The notes beneath the pieces were generated by a model. That model was given only the letters and a program-made list of their open reading frames with translations, was not told the DNA's origin and did no database searches. Shown in pieces: positions 49,604-60,048 of a DNA stretch of 64,000 bases. Position numbers and translations under genes: made by a program. Numbering within the stretch: the first letter of the stretch is position 1; each line of letters opens with the position of its first letter. This DNA is from Amorphophallus konjac (taxonomy: Eukaryota; Streptophyta; Magnoliopsida; Alismatales; Araceae): NCBI GenBank assembly GCA_022559845.1, contig JAHNEJ010001737.1:1-64000 (forward strand). The letters run 5' to 3'.

Positions 49604-50804
49604 TTGATAGGAAATCAATTATATAGGCTGGTGAATGAAAAGGGCACGCATGTCCTCTTACGTTGCCTCTCGCCGAAGGAAGCCAAGATAGTCATGCACG
49701 AGGTCCACCCAGGGCTCTGCGGTGCCCATCAAGTCGGGGACAAAATGAAGAGCAATATAAACCTAAGGTTTTCTACTAGCCCACCATGTATGCGGATTGA
49801 AACCGATACGCCCGCACACGTCATCAGTGCCAAGCTTTCGGCCCAGTGCCAAGAAGACTCCTAAGCTCGTTGCACACCATGGCTCCTACATGGCCCTTTA
49901 CAGAATGGGAAATGGATATCGTGAGACCCTTCCCACCATCCACAAGAGGCTACAAATTCATCCTAGCCGTTACAAATTACTTCTCCAGGTGGGCCGAAGC
50001 TATCCCTCTGCAAGAGGTCACAAGAGAGGCAGTCGCCATACATATCGATTCGACATCCCCGGTCGAATCATGTCAGATAATGACACTCCATTCAAAAACA
50101 TGACCATTTACCAGTTGGCAGCAAAGTTTCATATCGACTGGAGAACGTCAACGGTCTACAATCCCCAAGCCAATGGATTGGCCGAGGCATTTAACAAGAC
50201 CCTCCGCAAGCTCCTGGCCAAGATCGTCGGTAGTCACAAAAGGGACTGGGACGAGAAAATTCACGAAGCTCTCTGGGCATACCAAACTGTCTACAAGACT
50301 CCCACCGGCTGTTCCCCCTTCTCTCTGGTGTATGGGGTGAAGGCTGTAGTATCGATTGAAATTGAAATGTCATTTTACCGGGTAGCCGTGCATACCGGTT
50401 TGCAAGCCCACGAATAAGATGAAATAGAAAGGAGACTTGAAGAGTTGTTTAACCTTGAAAGCAAAAGGCTAGAAACCTACAAACATCTTCGGCCATACCA
50501 AACCCGAATGACTCGAGCCTATGATAAGCTGGTAAAGCAAAGGACGTTCAAAAAGGGCGGCCTCGTCATGATTAAAGAAAGAGAGGTCATGGCTGGAAGA
50601 TCCAGTGGTAAATTACAACAGAATTGGCGAGGGCCATATATTGTCTCCAAAGTCTACGAAGGAGGCGCTTACAAAGTCGTCAACCATAAAGGAGAAGACA
50701 TCTTTCCTCCACTGAATGGGAAGCATTTAAAGCTATACTATGCTCCCAAGCATGAGTTCCAGCAACAATCTACACAAGACTTGCCCTCCTCCGCAGAGGA
50801 GTAA
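49604..50804 (+). pseudogene. Ty3/Gypsy integrase, frameshifted, no chromodomain
   Basis: Three frames together give an integrase. The zinc-binding N-terminal region reads NQLYRLVNEKGTHVLLRCLS then HEVHPGLCGAH (49604-49864). The first catalytic Asp block is FTEWEMDIVRPFPPSTRG with NYFSRWAEAIPL (49846-50030). The second Asp is in GRIMSDNDTPFKN and the third (Glu) in NPQANGLAEAFNKTL (50080-50220). The C-terminal domain reads RGPYIVSKVYEGGAYKV and ends LKLYYAPKHE (50445-50804). The three catalytic acidic residues appear to be kept, but frameshifts near 49850 and 50050 and a stop at 50417 make it inactive. The absence of a chromodomain and the LKLYY end suggest a Tat-like lineage. No reverse transcriptase or RNase H lies upstream, so the pol gene is deleted. 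Confidence 0.88.
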
Positions 50805-50929
50805 GGAAGGGTAGGGGAGTTACCCCCCCAAAAAAAACCAAAAAGTCATGGTTGCTTTGAACAGTTCTTGTTCACGTCCCACTGTGGTAAATCAAAAAGT
50901 TTGGCTTTCCAACTTCCTTGGTTAGCCCC

Positions 50930-51790
50930 AAATTCCTAAATCTTTGGCCTCTCAACCTAGTTGGTCGGCCCCAAATCCAAAGTTTCTCGGCTTTCCAATT
51001 TCATTGGTTAGCCCCAAATCTCAAAATTTGGCTTTCCAACTTTCTTGATTAGCCCCAAATTCCCAAATCTTCGGCCTCCCAACTTAGTTGGTCGGCCCCA
51101 AATCTAAAGTTTCTCGGCTTTCCAATTTTATTGGTTAGCCACAAATCCCAAAGTTTGGCTTTCCAACATCGTTGGTCGGCCCCAAATCTCAAGTTTTCAG
51201 CTTCCCAACATCGCTTGGTCAAGCCCCAAATCTCAAGTTTTGACTTCCCAATATTGTTGGTCAGCCCCAAATCCCAAGTTTTTTCGGCTTCCCCACATCG
51301 TGGGTCAGCCCCAAATCCCAAGTTTCGGCTTCCCAGCATTGTTTGGTCAACCCCAAATCCCAAGTTTTTTCGACTTCCCCACATCGTCGGTCGGCCCCAA
51401 ATCCCAAGTTTCGGCTTCCCAACATTGCTTGGTCAGCCCCAAATCCCAAGTTTCGGCTCCCCAACATTGCTTGGTCAGCCCCAAATCCTCAAGTTTTTCG
51501 GCTTCCCCACATCGTGGGTCGGCCCCAAATCCTAAGTTTCGGCTCCCCAATATTGCTTGGTCAGCCCCAAATTCAAAATTTCGGCTTCCCAACTTTGTTT
51601 GGTCAGCCTCAAATCTTCAAGTTTTCAGCTTTCCGAACTTCGTTTGGTTAGCCCCAAATCCTAAGGTCCGGCTCCTAAACCATTTTTGGTCAGCCCCGAA
51701 TGCAAGTTCTGGTTCTCCAAACTTCGTTTGGTCAGCCCCAAATCCAAACTTTCGGCTCCTGAACCGTTTTTTATTAGCCTTCAAATCTGA
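50930..51790. repeat. ~45-60-bp tandem repeat (TTGGTCAGCCCCAAATCCCA type)
   Basis: About sixteen degenerate copies of a unit containing TCGGCTTCCCAACATCG, TTGGTCAGCCCCAAATCC and CAAGTTT. Both strands are open over long stretches because the unit lacks stops, which makes the reading frames at 51131-51833 artefacts. Confidence 0.9.
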
Positions 51791-51834
51791 TACCCAAGTT
51801 TCCGAACTCTACTTTTGGCCCTTAAACCGTTAAA

Positions 51835-54212
51835 GGTTGGCCAAGTCATCACCTGACAGTTACTCTTTTACAAAGTGCAACCTCTAATTTCAAGCTCCGG
51901 GAGGGTTAACTACCCTTGCTCAAAAAAAAAGAAGAGAAAAGAAAGAAAAGAACAGAAAAAAATTGAGAGATCAAAAAAAGAAGAAGAAGAAAGGAAAGAA
52001 AAAGAAGGAAAAAAGGAAAAGAAAGAGAGAAAAAAAAAGAGAGACTGCAAATCCAATGAAGGAAGCAAATTCTATTGCATTTGCGAGATCATGTCAAGTG
52101 CCTGAGACAAGCCGTCAGGGTGACTCCAAATAAATGAAAGAATGCACAACAGGGGCCCCGGGACAAGCCCTCGGGATGGCTGCAACTAAACGAAAGAATG
52201 TGCACCAAGTGCGAAGCTTAATGCCTCCTGGGTGTATCTTATTCCAGCTTTGCTTTGCAAAGTCGCCCTGCACAACTCCAATGGAAGGAAGACACTCCTA
52301 ATGAAGCAAGGGCTACAAATCAAAGGACTGCATCTGTGGCAGCATTAGGTCACTCAAATTTGAAGCTGTGGAAGCTCTAAAAATCTCCCAATACATGGAC
52401 CTAATGTGGCAGCTCGGAAGGAGCCTGCAAAGCAAAAAGGGAAAATCATCAGTATACAAGAAATCTCAAATTTTACCAGCAAAGTTGATGCGGAAATTAA
52501 AGATTGGAATATTGATTTCCGAACCTTGACATGATAGTTCTAGAAGGATCCCTTCAATAGAACTTGCAAAGAAAGACATTTGTATACAAGAAAGTTCAAA
52601 TCATACAGGCAATGTTGACATGAAAGATATAACTCAAGCAACAGTAAATGCTTACCCAGTGAGTCCTCTGACTCAAAAGAAGCACGCAAGGCCGGGCTTC
52701 GGGTAAAGTCAGAAAGGCAAGACCCAACCAAAGAACTCCAAACCAGGCTCAGGACAAGCTCCAAAATGTGACATTAAGCGTGAACAACCTAAGTCGAACT
52801 CTATGCAAAGCCAAAAAAGGGCGAGACCAAGGCGGAATTCCTCAAGACAAACCAAGGAACAAGCATACAAGAAGCCCGAAACAGTATCAACATCTCAAAA
52901 CTCTGGTCCTTATATGATCGAGTTCCAAGAACCGTCGCCCGAAATAATCAAGCAAGCATTCAATGTCACCCGCCAAATACATAAAGGAGAGGCTAACTGG
53001 GTCAAGGTGGTCCCAAAGAAGCGTGGTCACCCTAAGCCCCCTAAAAGAAAAAGCCCAATTCAACAACTCCAAATCTGGAGGCACCTCCCAGCAATCTGCA
53101 AAGGTAGAAACTCCTTCTACGATTGAACTGGCGTAAGCTAAAAGGCAGGATAAGGATGAGAAAAAGGATTTAAAAAGAAGAATAAGGAGGCAAGCATCCT
53201 CTTTAGTGTGGCTATGATGCTAGAGTGTCCCACCCTACCGGGGAATGCCAAGAAATCCAAGATTGCATTGAAACGATTATGCAAAAGGAAGAGATTGATG
53301 CCCAAAGAACCTGCGTGAAACAGAGAAACCACAGATGGGCAATCGAAAAGCTATTAAGCCAAAGACGGCTCGCAGAAATGTTGCGCAAGGAGGATCATGT
53401 CTTCTACAAGCTGAAATGGCCAATGCTTCAACTTAAATCCCTGGCCGACCCGAAAGTCCAGGTCGGCAATTATATTGAGTAGGGTGCCGACCAATACTCG
53501 AGACAGATTCTTGGGCAAAGCAAAACAAAAGAAGAGGTGAGTCTTAGTAGCAAGATTCCGGATTAAGTCTTGGACAAAGCCAAGAAAAGCAAAGCTCAGA
53601 AAAAAAATGCTAGACCAGGCTCTGGACGAAGAACAAGAGAATTTCGATCACCAAGAAAAAAAAGAAGAGAGAAAAGAATAAAAGAAAAAAAAAGAAGAAG
53701 AAAGGAAAGAAAGAAGAAAAAACCCGGCTACTTCTGTTGGCGCATTTTGCGATTCTTCAATGAAACTCAGCCTCAGGCCAACTTGGTGGAGCGGGTCCAT
53801 GTCACTTCTCTGAAGTGGTGTGCGCTCTCCTGAGTTCCCTCCTAGAGATCACTGAGTTGAGAAATATCCAATTCAACCAAACTGAAGGTAGAAGTCAGAT
53901 GGCCCGGCGTAAAGCACGTGATAGTACCAAACGTCGGTCCAAACTCAAATGTCAAACACTGCTCAGAATTAGTGATGACACCATACAGTAATGGAGGCTT
54001 AGAGCAATACATAATGTCTTTGAGTTCCACTCCTGAACTGTCGTCACCTTCAACCAAACTCTCCATCATGTCATCAGGACTCGAGGGAAAATGAACAAAT
54101 CCAATATATTCTCCGCCATGTCATGAAGATTCAGGAAAGCAACAAAAGTGTTAAAATGCACGGGCCGCCCGCCGTTACCCTCGGCTCCGACGGACGTCCC
54201 GTGGGGGGCATT
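51835..54212. other. Internal region of the 20.5-kb element, 3' part: untranslated, no recognisable gene
   Basis: A-rich and GA-rich stretches (51915-52045, 53640-53730) and low-complexity frames. A ~60-bp cassette ending GTGTGCGCTCTCCTGAGTTC at 53780-53838 is shared with both LTRs. The region ends at a polypurine-like tract before LTR2. Confidence 0.65.
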
Positions 54213-54249
54213 TGTTGAACCCTGAAAATTATACAAAAAAGATGGGAGC

Positions 54250-54650
54250 CCCCCCCTCCGGTGGTTTGTAGACCGGAGGAGGACCCCCTCCGGTGGGTTG
54301 CATGTGCACCGGAGGGAGGGTCCTCCGATCCCAGTCAAACCGGAGGGGGTCCTCCGGTCCCAGTCAAACCGGAAGGAGAACCCTCTCCAGTACTATACCG
54401 GAGGGGGGTTCCCCTCCTCCATTTTCTATTGCTGCAAAGAGAAGAAGAAAAGAGAGAGAGAGAGAGAGGGGGGGAGGAATGTGAACCCCCTCCGGTCACT
54501 ACACCGGAGAGGGAACCCCCTCCGATATTGTACCAGAGGGGGGGTTCCCCTCCTCCATTTTCTGCTGCTGCGGAAAAAAAAATGTGAGGAGGTTAGACCC
54601 CCTCTGGTACATGCACCGGAGGGGGGGGGGGGGGGTTTCCCCTCCATTTT
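54250..54650. repeat. CTCCGG/CCGGAG inverted-repeat array in U3 of LTR2
   Basis: Counterpart of the LTR1 array. It lacks about 130 bp of units seen at 36740-36870 in LTR1; the last hairpin runs directly into a long G homopolymer followed by TTTCCCC. Array contraction by replication slippage or recombination is the likely reason. Confidence 0.85.
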
Positions 54651-54771
54651 CTGCGGAAAAACAGTAAAAAAAATTGAAGGAGGGAGAGGAAAGGTTACCT
54701 TGTCCCTTGGGCTTCCACTGGAGGGGGTGCTTCCACTGTAGCCTCCTAGCCTCCGGTCCACTTCCACCTCC

Positions 54772-54779
54772 TATAAAAG
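54772..54779 (+). promoter_or_regulatory. TATA box of LTR2 (TATAAAAG)
   Basis: Same context as in LTR1. In this copy it would drive outward transcription toward the LINE and the DXS3 exon at 58.6 kb, that is, antisense to DXS3. Confidence 0.65.
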
Positions 54780-56844
54780 GGAGCCTAGAGCTCCAAGGAA
54801 GAGACGAAGCAAGAGGAAAGAGAGAACTCATGAGGAAGACTTGGTGAGCTAAGAGGCCCAAGTGAAGAAAAAAAATGAAGGAGAGTTTGAGCAGCTTACG
54901 TAAAAGGAGCCCTTGGAACTCCTTAAGGCCTTGAAGGCTTGAAGGAAGAAATGCTTTGTTGTTAAAAAAGCCCACAAAGGGGATATATTGCATGCACGCC
55001 CCTATCATTAGGGATATTACCTTTGTGGTGAAGGAAGATTGTTGAAATGATAGAGAAATCGAGTGAATTTCAGAAATAGCATAAAGTCATGCAGAAATCT
55101 CAAAAAATTACAGAAATACCCCCCGTGGGCAGAAAATTACATAAATACCCCCCGTGGGCAGAAAATTGCAGAAATACCTCCGATGGCAGGAAAATTACGG
55201 AAATGCCCCCCGATGGCAGGAAAATTACGGGAATGTCCCGAGGGCAGAAAAACTACATAAATATCCCCGTAAATATCCCCGATGGCAAAAAAAACTACAT
55301 AAATATCCCCGATGGCGAAAAAATTACAAAAATACCCCCAAATGGTGGAAAAATTATAAAAATACCCTCAATGGCGGGAAAATGCAAAAGACCCTGGAAT
55401 ATCAGAAAAATTGCGAAAATACTACATTTGTCGAAAAATTGCATGAAAGTCATTGTTCAGTCTAGAAACTGCACAAGTTCATGGTTTGTCTCAAAATCAC
55501 TAAAGAATGCTCTTGTTCCGGTTGGCGCCGTTTGCACGACTCGGTGGAGGGAAACCACACCCCTTCCCTGAAGCAGTGTGCGCTCTCCTGAGTTCGGTGT
55601 ATGGCTAACCATCTAAGCCCATGTATCTATTTCATGGCCAAGAGCTATCATGACCGAAAACTCAGAAATTGATGAAATTGAAAATAAACTCTGAAAGGTC
55701 AAGAAAATTCATACTCGGAATGGAATGCCTGAGAAGTTGAATGACGGGGCCATTTCTGAGAAGTCAAGAAATCAAGACGAGGAATGCCCGAGAAGTCAAA
55801 TGACGGGGCCATTTTCGAGAAGTCAAGAAATAAAGACGAGGAACGCCCGAGAAGTCAGAAGTCAAGAAATAAAGACGAAGAAGGCCAAGAAGTCAGGAAG
55901 TCAAGAAGTGATGGGGCTATCGCCGAAAAGTCAGAATGACAGATATGTCCAGGAAGTCAAGAAGTGACAGAGCTATCGCCGAAAAGTCAGAATGACAGAT
56001 ATGCTCAAAAAGTCAAGATATGACGGAGCTATCTCCGAGAAATCAAGAAAGGTCAAATATATGCCAAAAAGTCAGAATGACAAGAAAGTCAGGAAGTCGA
56101 GAAGCGACGAGGCTATCTCCAAGAAAGTAAGGAATTGCAAAAATATCCCAAAGTTTGGGAAAGCCGCAGAAATACTCTGATGGAGGAAAATTACAAATAT
56201 ATCCCGCCTCAGATGAGAATGTCCTTTATGGACACCAAGGCAACTTAAAGGTCCAATCACAATTAAAAGAGTGATTATGACTATGAAGCAACTTCGAGGG
56301 AGCGACAATGATCATCTTGGCGATCCAACAGTCCTCGGGATGGAATTCAAGTTCAACTGTCCAATCAGGGGATAAAAGTAAATGCAACGACCTGATCAAG
56401 ACGAAATCAAGTTCAAATATCCAAATGCAGATTGAAGCAAATTCAAAGGCTCTGGTTACAACCGGATGTTATCTCGAAAACCTAATTATACAGTCGAGAG
56501 CATATGTAATGGTCTTGAAAGATCGATTGTAATTCAAAGCACGTGTTCAAGAAATGAAGTCTCCAAATTTCTTTGCAAGAGTATGTACCCATAAAGGGGG
56601 ATCATCAAGATCATTTATGTCACAACGAACAGAGACAAAAGGCGTTCTTCGACAGTTAATCAAAGGTGTTCGGATTTGTTCCGATGTAAATTAACACCGA
56701 CTCCGGTCGGTGGAGAAAAGTCCTGTACATGAACCCTAAATCGTCTGATAAACCCAAAAGCGCGGAATTAACAAGTATGTCAAAATATCCACATATTTAT
56801 CCAACGAAAACGGATGTTCGAAAATTCCGCGTGTAAACAGTCGC

Positions 56845-57640
56845 CGACAGGGTGCCAGCACTGCTCACCATTGCTCGCCGGAGATGGCCGTCCATCGGAG
56901 GTTCCCTCGATCACCATCTGCTGCAAGGGACCACGTGCAGCAATCGAGCGAAGGAGATGAAGCTTAACGGGTCCGTTCGACCCATTTTGCCTGTGACTCC
57001 CAGATTTGGGTTAAGTCATGGGCAAGTGCGTGCGGATCTAGGCTTGGTCTTGGGTTTGGCTGGGTCTTGGGCCAAAGGTTGCTAGACCGGCCCTGTTGCT
57101 AGCACCCAAGCCCAGCAAGCCTTCGGCCCAAATCTGTTTGAAGCACCTGGCCCGTGAACAATAGCGGCACGATTCAAATTGGAACCGGCTGTCTCTGTTC
57201 TGCCACGTATCCCATGGCCTTCTTCCTCCTACAGCAAGCCATGTTGCCCTAACTGTGTCGGCAGCGCTCCTTGCAACTCCGCTTTAATACGAAGCCGAGC
57301 GACAAAGATGTCCCCGCCGATGTCAACAGTAATCATGGCTGGCACCTCGGTCATGCTGGACGCGTAGACAATGGTTTTCACCGTCGTATGGGACCACATC
57401 GGAGCGAAGCACAAGCCACCGCTCTCCACTATCCCAACCCTCCAGACTAAGGAGTCCTCCCTCATCATAGAGGATAAGCGAAGTTCCTTCTAAACTGATG
57501 TGAATCCTCTTCATCCTTGGGTTAGAGAAAGTCCCCCTGACCGTTGCCCACCGTTGGAAGCGGAGAAGGGCACGGTCTGCCGCTAAGTAACCTGTCTCTG
57601 CAATCGCCGCCCATGACTCTTCCTCCTGCCCAACTGCAAG
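56845..57640 (-). pseudogene. L1-type LINE, 5' part: ORF1 N-terminal region
   Basis: This is the continuation of the minus-strand LINE on the far side of the 20.5-kb LTR element. It holds ORF1-type coding sequence: ESWAAIAETGYLAADRALLR, then MITVDIGGDIFVARLRIKAE in a second frame, so at least one frameshift is present. Removing the LTR element and one GTCGC copy joins this piece to 36317 downward with the reading frame open across the junction (...GEQCWHPVGDLLAV...). That confirms the two pieces are one LINE. The exact 5' end is not resolved; I place it near 57640, where a plus-strand LINE tail takes over. Confidence 0.75.
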
Positions 57641-58094
57641 GAAAGCTGTTGTCGAGAGGGTGAGAAGCCAAGGCATGAGAGAATATATGAAAGAATGGAG
57701 CAAACACAACCCAGTTCAAGAAGGAAATTTGGATGATGTGCCTTCCAGCCATGTTGTGGTCAATTTGGAGGGAGAGGAATAATAGAGTTTTCCACAATGA
57801 CTTCAGATGGCCTTCTACAATCATCATGAACTGCATTCGTTATCGTCACGACTGGAATGTTACGTGCATGGGAGTAAAAGTGTTTAGTCTTCCTTACTAC
57901 ATAAAGACGGGGGGTGGCATAGATTGTTTATGTAATTGGGTCTCTCTCTTTTCTTTTCGGGGTAGGAGAGGCTTCTGTCTCTACCAGTTTGGTAGACACA
58001 TCCCTTTCTTATTTGTCCTTTTTGCTTGAACCATGCGTCATGTTTTGTTTCTTCTCTTTAATGAAATGTGGGCTGCTGTCACCTTCCAAAAAAA
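57641..58094 (+). pseudogene. Second LINE, plus strand, 3' tail only (zf-RVT end and poly(A))
   Basis: A plus-strand frame reads KKEIWMMCLPAMLWSIWRER then NNRVFHNDFRW. The W-S-I-W-R-E-R-N-x-R-V-F block is the usual end of plant L1 ORF2. A short 3' UTR and seven A residues at 58088-58094 follow, and directly after them comes the sequence that resembles 31688-31703. It runs opposite to the LINE at 56845-57640 and is therefore a separate insertion, apparently the host of that one. Up to 67 bp at 31704-31770 may be its 5' remnant. Confidence 0.7.
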
Positions 58095-58639
58095 GATTGA
58101 AGAATGAATCTTAGGATCTGTACCACCAAATCTTCTTGAAATTTCACTCTTCCATATAGTCACTTCAGCTGAGAATTTGGTCCTCCTTCCACCTTTCCAT
58201 TTCCAAGTCTTATTAAATATTTGTAGTAGTTTACAGTTTCTGAAGCCAACCTTCTACTTTGGGAATGGATCAGAAGTTCATAATGTCCAATCTTGTTAAC
58301 AGCCCATAAATCAAATAAACCCTCTACTATCCAACAAATTGACATGTTCACCGATTGACGCATTATGTAGTCAAGTCAATAACCCCAGAAACATGGCCAC
58401 AAGAGAAACAGAAAAAGTTCATGCCTCCTAGTTAAGAATTCAACTGAATATGGATCTGAACCATCATGGGAGGTAAGTAAGCAAGACTCAAGAACTTCCA
58501 GCACACAATACCATGGCATCTAGGACTAATCTCAGAAGAAACAGTGATATATGGAACACTGATGGAGAGAGATGAGGTGTGACAACAGATGACCAAATAC
58601 AAAGTCATGTGGAAAGGGAGGGAGGGGCGGGTTAACAAC

Positions 58640-58944
58640 CTGATCATAAGCTCTCTGTAGAAATGTGGATGGAATTATGCAGAAAGGCCTGAAACCCCCA
58701 CAAGACAGGCCAGCAGCAAAGGTAACAGCATGTTGCTCAGCCATGCCCACATCAAAAAACCTCTCTGGAAATCTGGACTGCAAAAGCTGGAGAGAAGTGT
58801 CCATTCCCATGCCACCATGTACAGCTACTATTTCCTTGTTTCTCTCTGCTTCTGCAGCTAAAGCATCAACAAAGCAATCATTGTATGTTCTTGTAATCCC
58901 AACTGTTGAAGAAGCTGAATTGTAAGTTGGTGTTTCACAAAGAA
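58640..58944 (-). CDS. DXS3: DXS3 exon, transketolase pyrimidine-binding domain start
   Basis: The exon is flanked by a TATGCAG acceptor and a CAG/GTTGTT donor. It is 305 nt, enters in phase 1 and leaves in phase 0. It encodes RTYNDCFVDALAAEAERN, VHGGMGMDTSLQLLQSRFPE, then DVGMAEQHAVTFAAGL, CGGFRPFCIIPS and QRAYDQ. The AEQHAVTF segment carries the catalytic glutamate of the transketolase-like domain. The TYNDCF and VHGGMGMD wording, in place of the YFADAL and IHAAMGGGTG of DXS1/DXS2, is the reason for the clade-3 call. The first ~20 residues (CETPTYNSASSTVG) are a variable linker. There is no frameshift or stop in the exon. Downstream lies the 27.3-kb intron. Confidence 0.93.
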
Positions 58945-60048
58945 CTGCATAAAAGAATAGAAAAAGGAAAGATATCAGTAAAAAGCACCATGTTGCAATA
59001 GTCTTTCATATCATTAAGAGACATAGCAATGGATACTATTAAGTGTCGAATTTTGTTTGAACAAACAAATAAACATAACTAGAATCCTCTCCAATCCACT
59101 GGGAAATCTATGTGCGGATCCGTGACCTAGGTGATAGTGATTCAACACATTCTTTGTCCAATTGTTACAACAGAGGAGTCAAATTTTTATAACAAGCCAC
59201 CCAGGATAGCAAAATTTTATAACAAACTCACCCTTTTTTCTCTGTCTAGAAGATTTGCAAAGTCGAGGGAAGTGTTTGAGGGTTGTTCCCCGGTTGCATC
59301 AGTTTCATTGCTGCAACTAGGAGCCAGTTATTCTACCTGTCTCATGGACCTTGTTCTTTGTTATTTGAGGTACACCGATGAGGCATGGCACTACTTTCAG
59401 TAAGGTAACCAGTTGAAAAACTTAACCAACTACTTGCATAATTCATCAGCCTCTGGCTAACCACAGATTGATTGGGCTTATGATATTTCATAAAATCAGG
59501 ATATAAGGAAAATAATACAAACCAATTCTTTCTAAGCCATTACAGGACATTGGTAATGACTTTGTAGATATTAACCAAGAAACAAGGAAGATTAGTTGAC
59601 AGAAAGGGGAAGCCTACATCAAGTTCATAAACAAATTTCCGTGAGACCTGCTTCAGAGGTTGAATTGCTTGTATGTGGTTCATAGATAAGGTGTCTCTTC
59701 ACAAAACTAAATCATAAAGAATGTAGTCATGTGCCAATAATTGACACAAAGATGAAGAACTGCTGGCTTACAAATTTTATTGTTCTTTCCAGCATTTAGG
59801 GAAAACAAGTTAACATTTTTGTCAGGATTCTAACAGAAAACTATCAGCAAAAACAATAAGTATTTTTGGGCTTCCCAAAAATTTGGAGATACAGAAAAGC
59901 AAAACCAGAAAGATACATGAAACGGACCATGACAAATACATGAGAAACCATAGATGCTGTAGTCATCCACATTAAACATGATATCCCTAGGAAATGTTTA
60001 ACAGAAAAATATGTCAGGGACGTGACTATAGGAAGAATTCATATGGAC
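58945..60048 (-). other. DXS3 intron (1.1 kb)
   Basis: This is the intron between the two most upstream exons visible. The acceptor TATGCAG is good. The donor is inferred from reading phase (GTCCAT) and is weak. No element or gene was recognised in it. Confidence 0.6.

Larger units (their letters stand above)
36318..56839 (+). mobile_element. LTR retrotransposon, 20.5 kb including a nested element; target duplication GTCGC
   Basis: The LTRs start TGTTGAACCCTG and end GTGTAAACA. LTR1 is 36318-37902 plus 43635-44759, interrupted by a nested element. LTR2 is 54213-56839. The target duplication GTCGC is at 36313-36317 and 56840-56844. Without the nested copy the element is about 14.8 kb. The internal region (44760-54212) has a candidate primer-binding site directly after LTR1, broken integrase coding sequence at 49604-50804, long tandem repeats, and no gag, protease, reverse transcriptase or RNase H that I can recognise. 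It therefore looks like a non-autonomous derivative of a Ty3/Gypsy element without a chromodomain (Tat-like). Over ~180 bp compared by eye, the LTRs differ at about 5 sites. Confidence 0.92.
54213..56839 (+). repeat. 3' LTR of the 20.5-kb element (2,627 bp, uninterrupted)
   Basis: It has the same order of blocks as LTR1 but without the nested insertion. At 55718-55740 it reads straight through GGAATGCC into the GAGAAGT repeat array, so it preserves the empty target site of the nested element. It has fewer CTCCGG units than LTR1 and a homopolymer G run near 54620. A purine-rich tract (GTGGGGGGCA) precedes it at 54201-54210, suitable as the polypurine tract. Confidence 0.92.
31345..58639 (-). 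other. DXS3 giant intron (27.3 kb) filled by nested retroelements
   Basis: The donor (CAG/GTTGTT at 58639) and the acceptor (TTACAG at 31345) are both normal, and the flanking exons are in frame. Nearly all of the length is transposable DNA. The original intron is about 0.87 kb: 58639-58111 plus 31687-31345. The nested content, from outside in, is a plus-strand LINE, a minus-strand L1 LINE, a 20.5-kb LTR retrotransposon, and a 5.7-kb non-autonomous LTR element inside one LTR of the former. Each is listed separately. Confidence 0.88.

Noticed and set aside
51131..51833. Long frames of repeated PNPKF-type peptides on the plus strand and GADQ-type on the minus strand
   Set aside because: Both arise from one stop-free DNA tandem repeat inside the LTR element, so neither strand is more gene-like than the other.
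31771..58094. One LINE with a 5' inversion (twin priming) in place of two LINEs
   Set aside because: The minus-strand part already contains its own complete zf-RVT end and A tail, so the plus-strand tail must belong to a second element.
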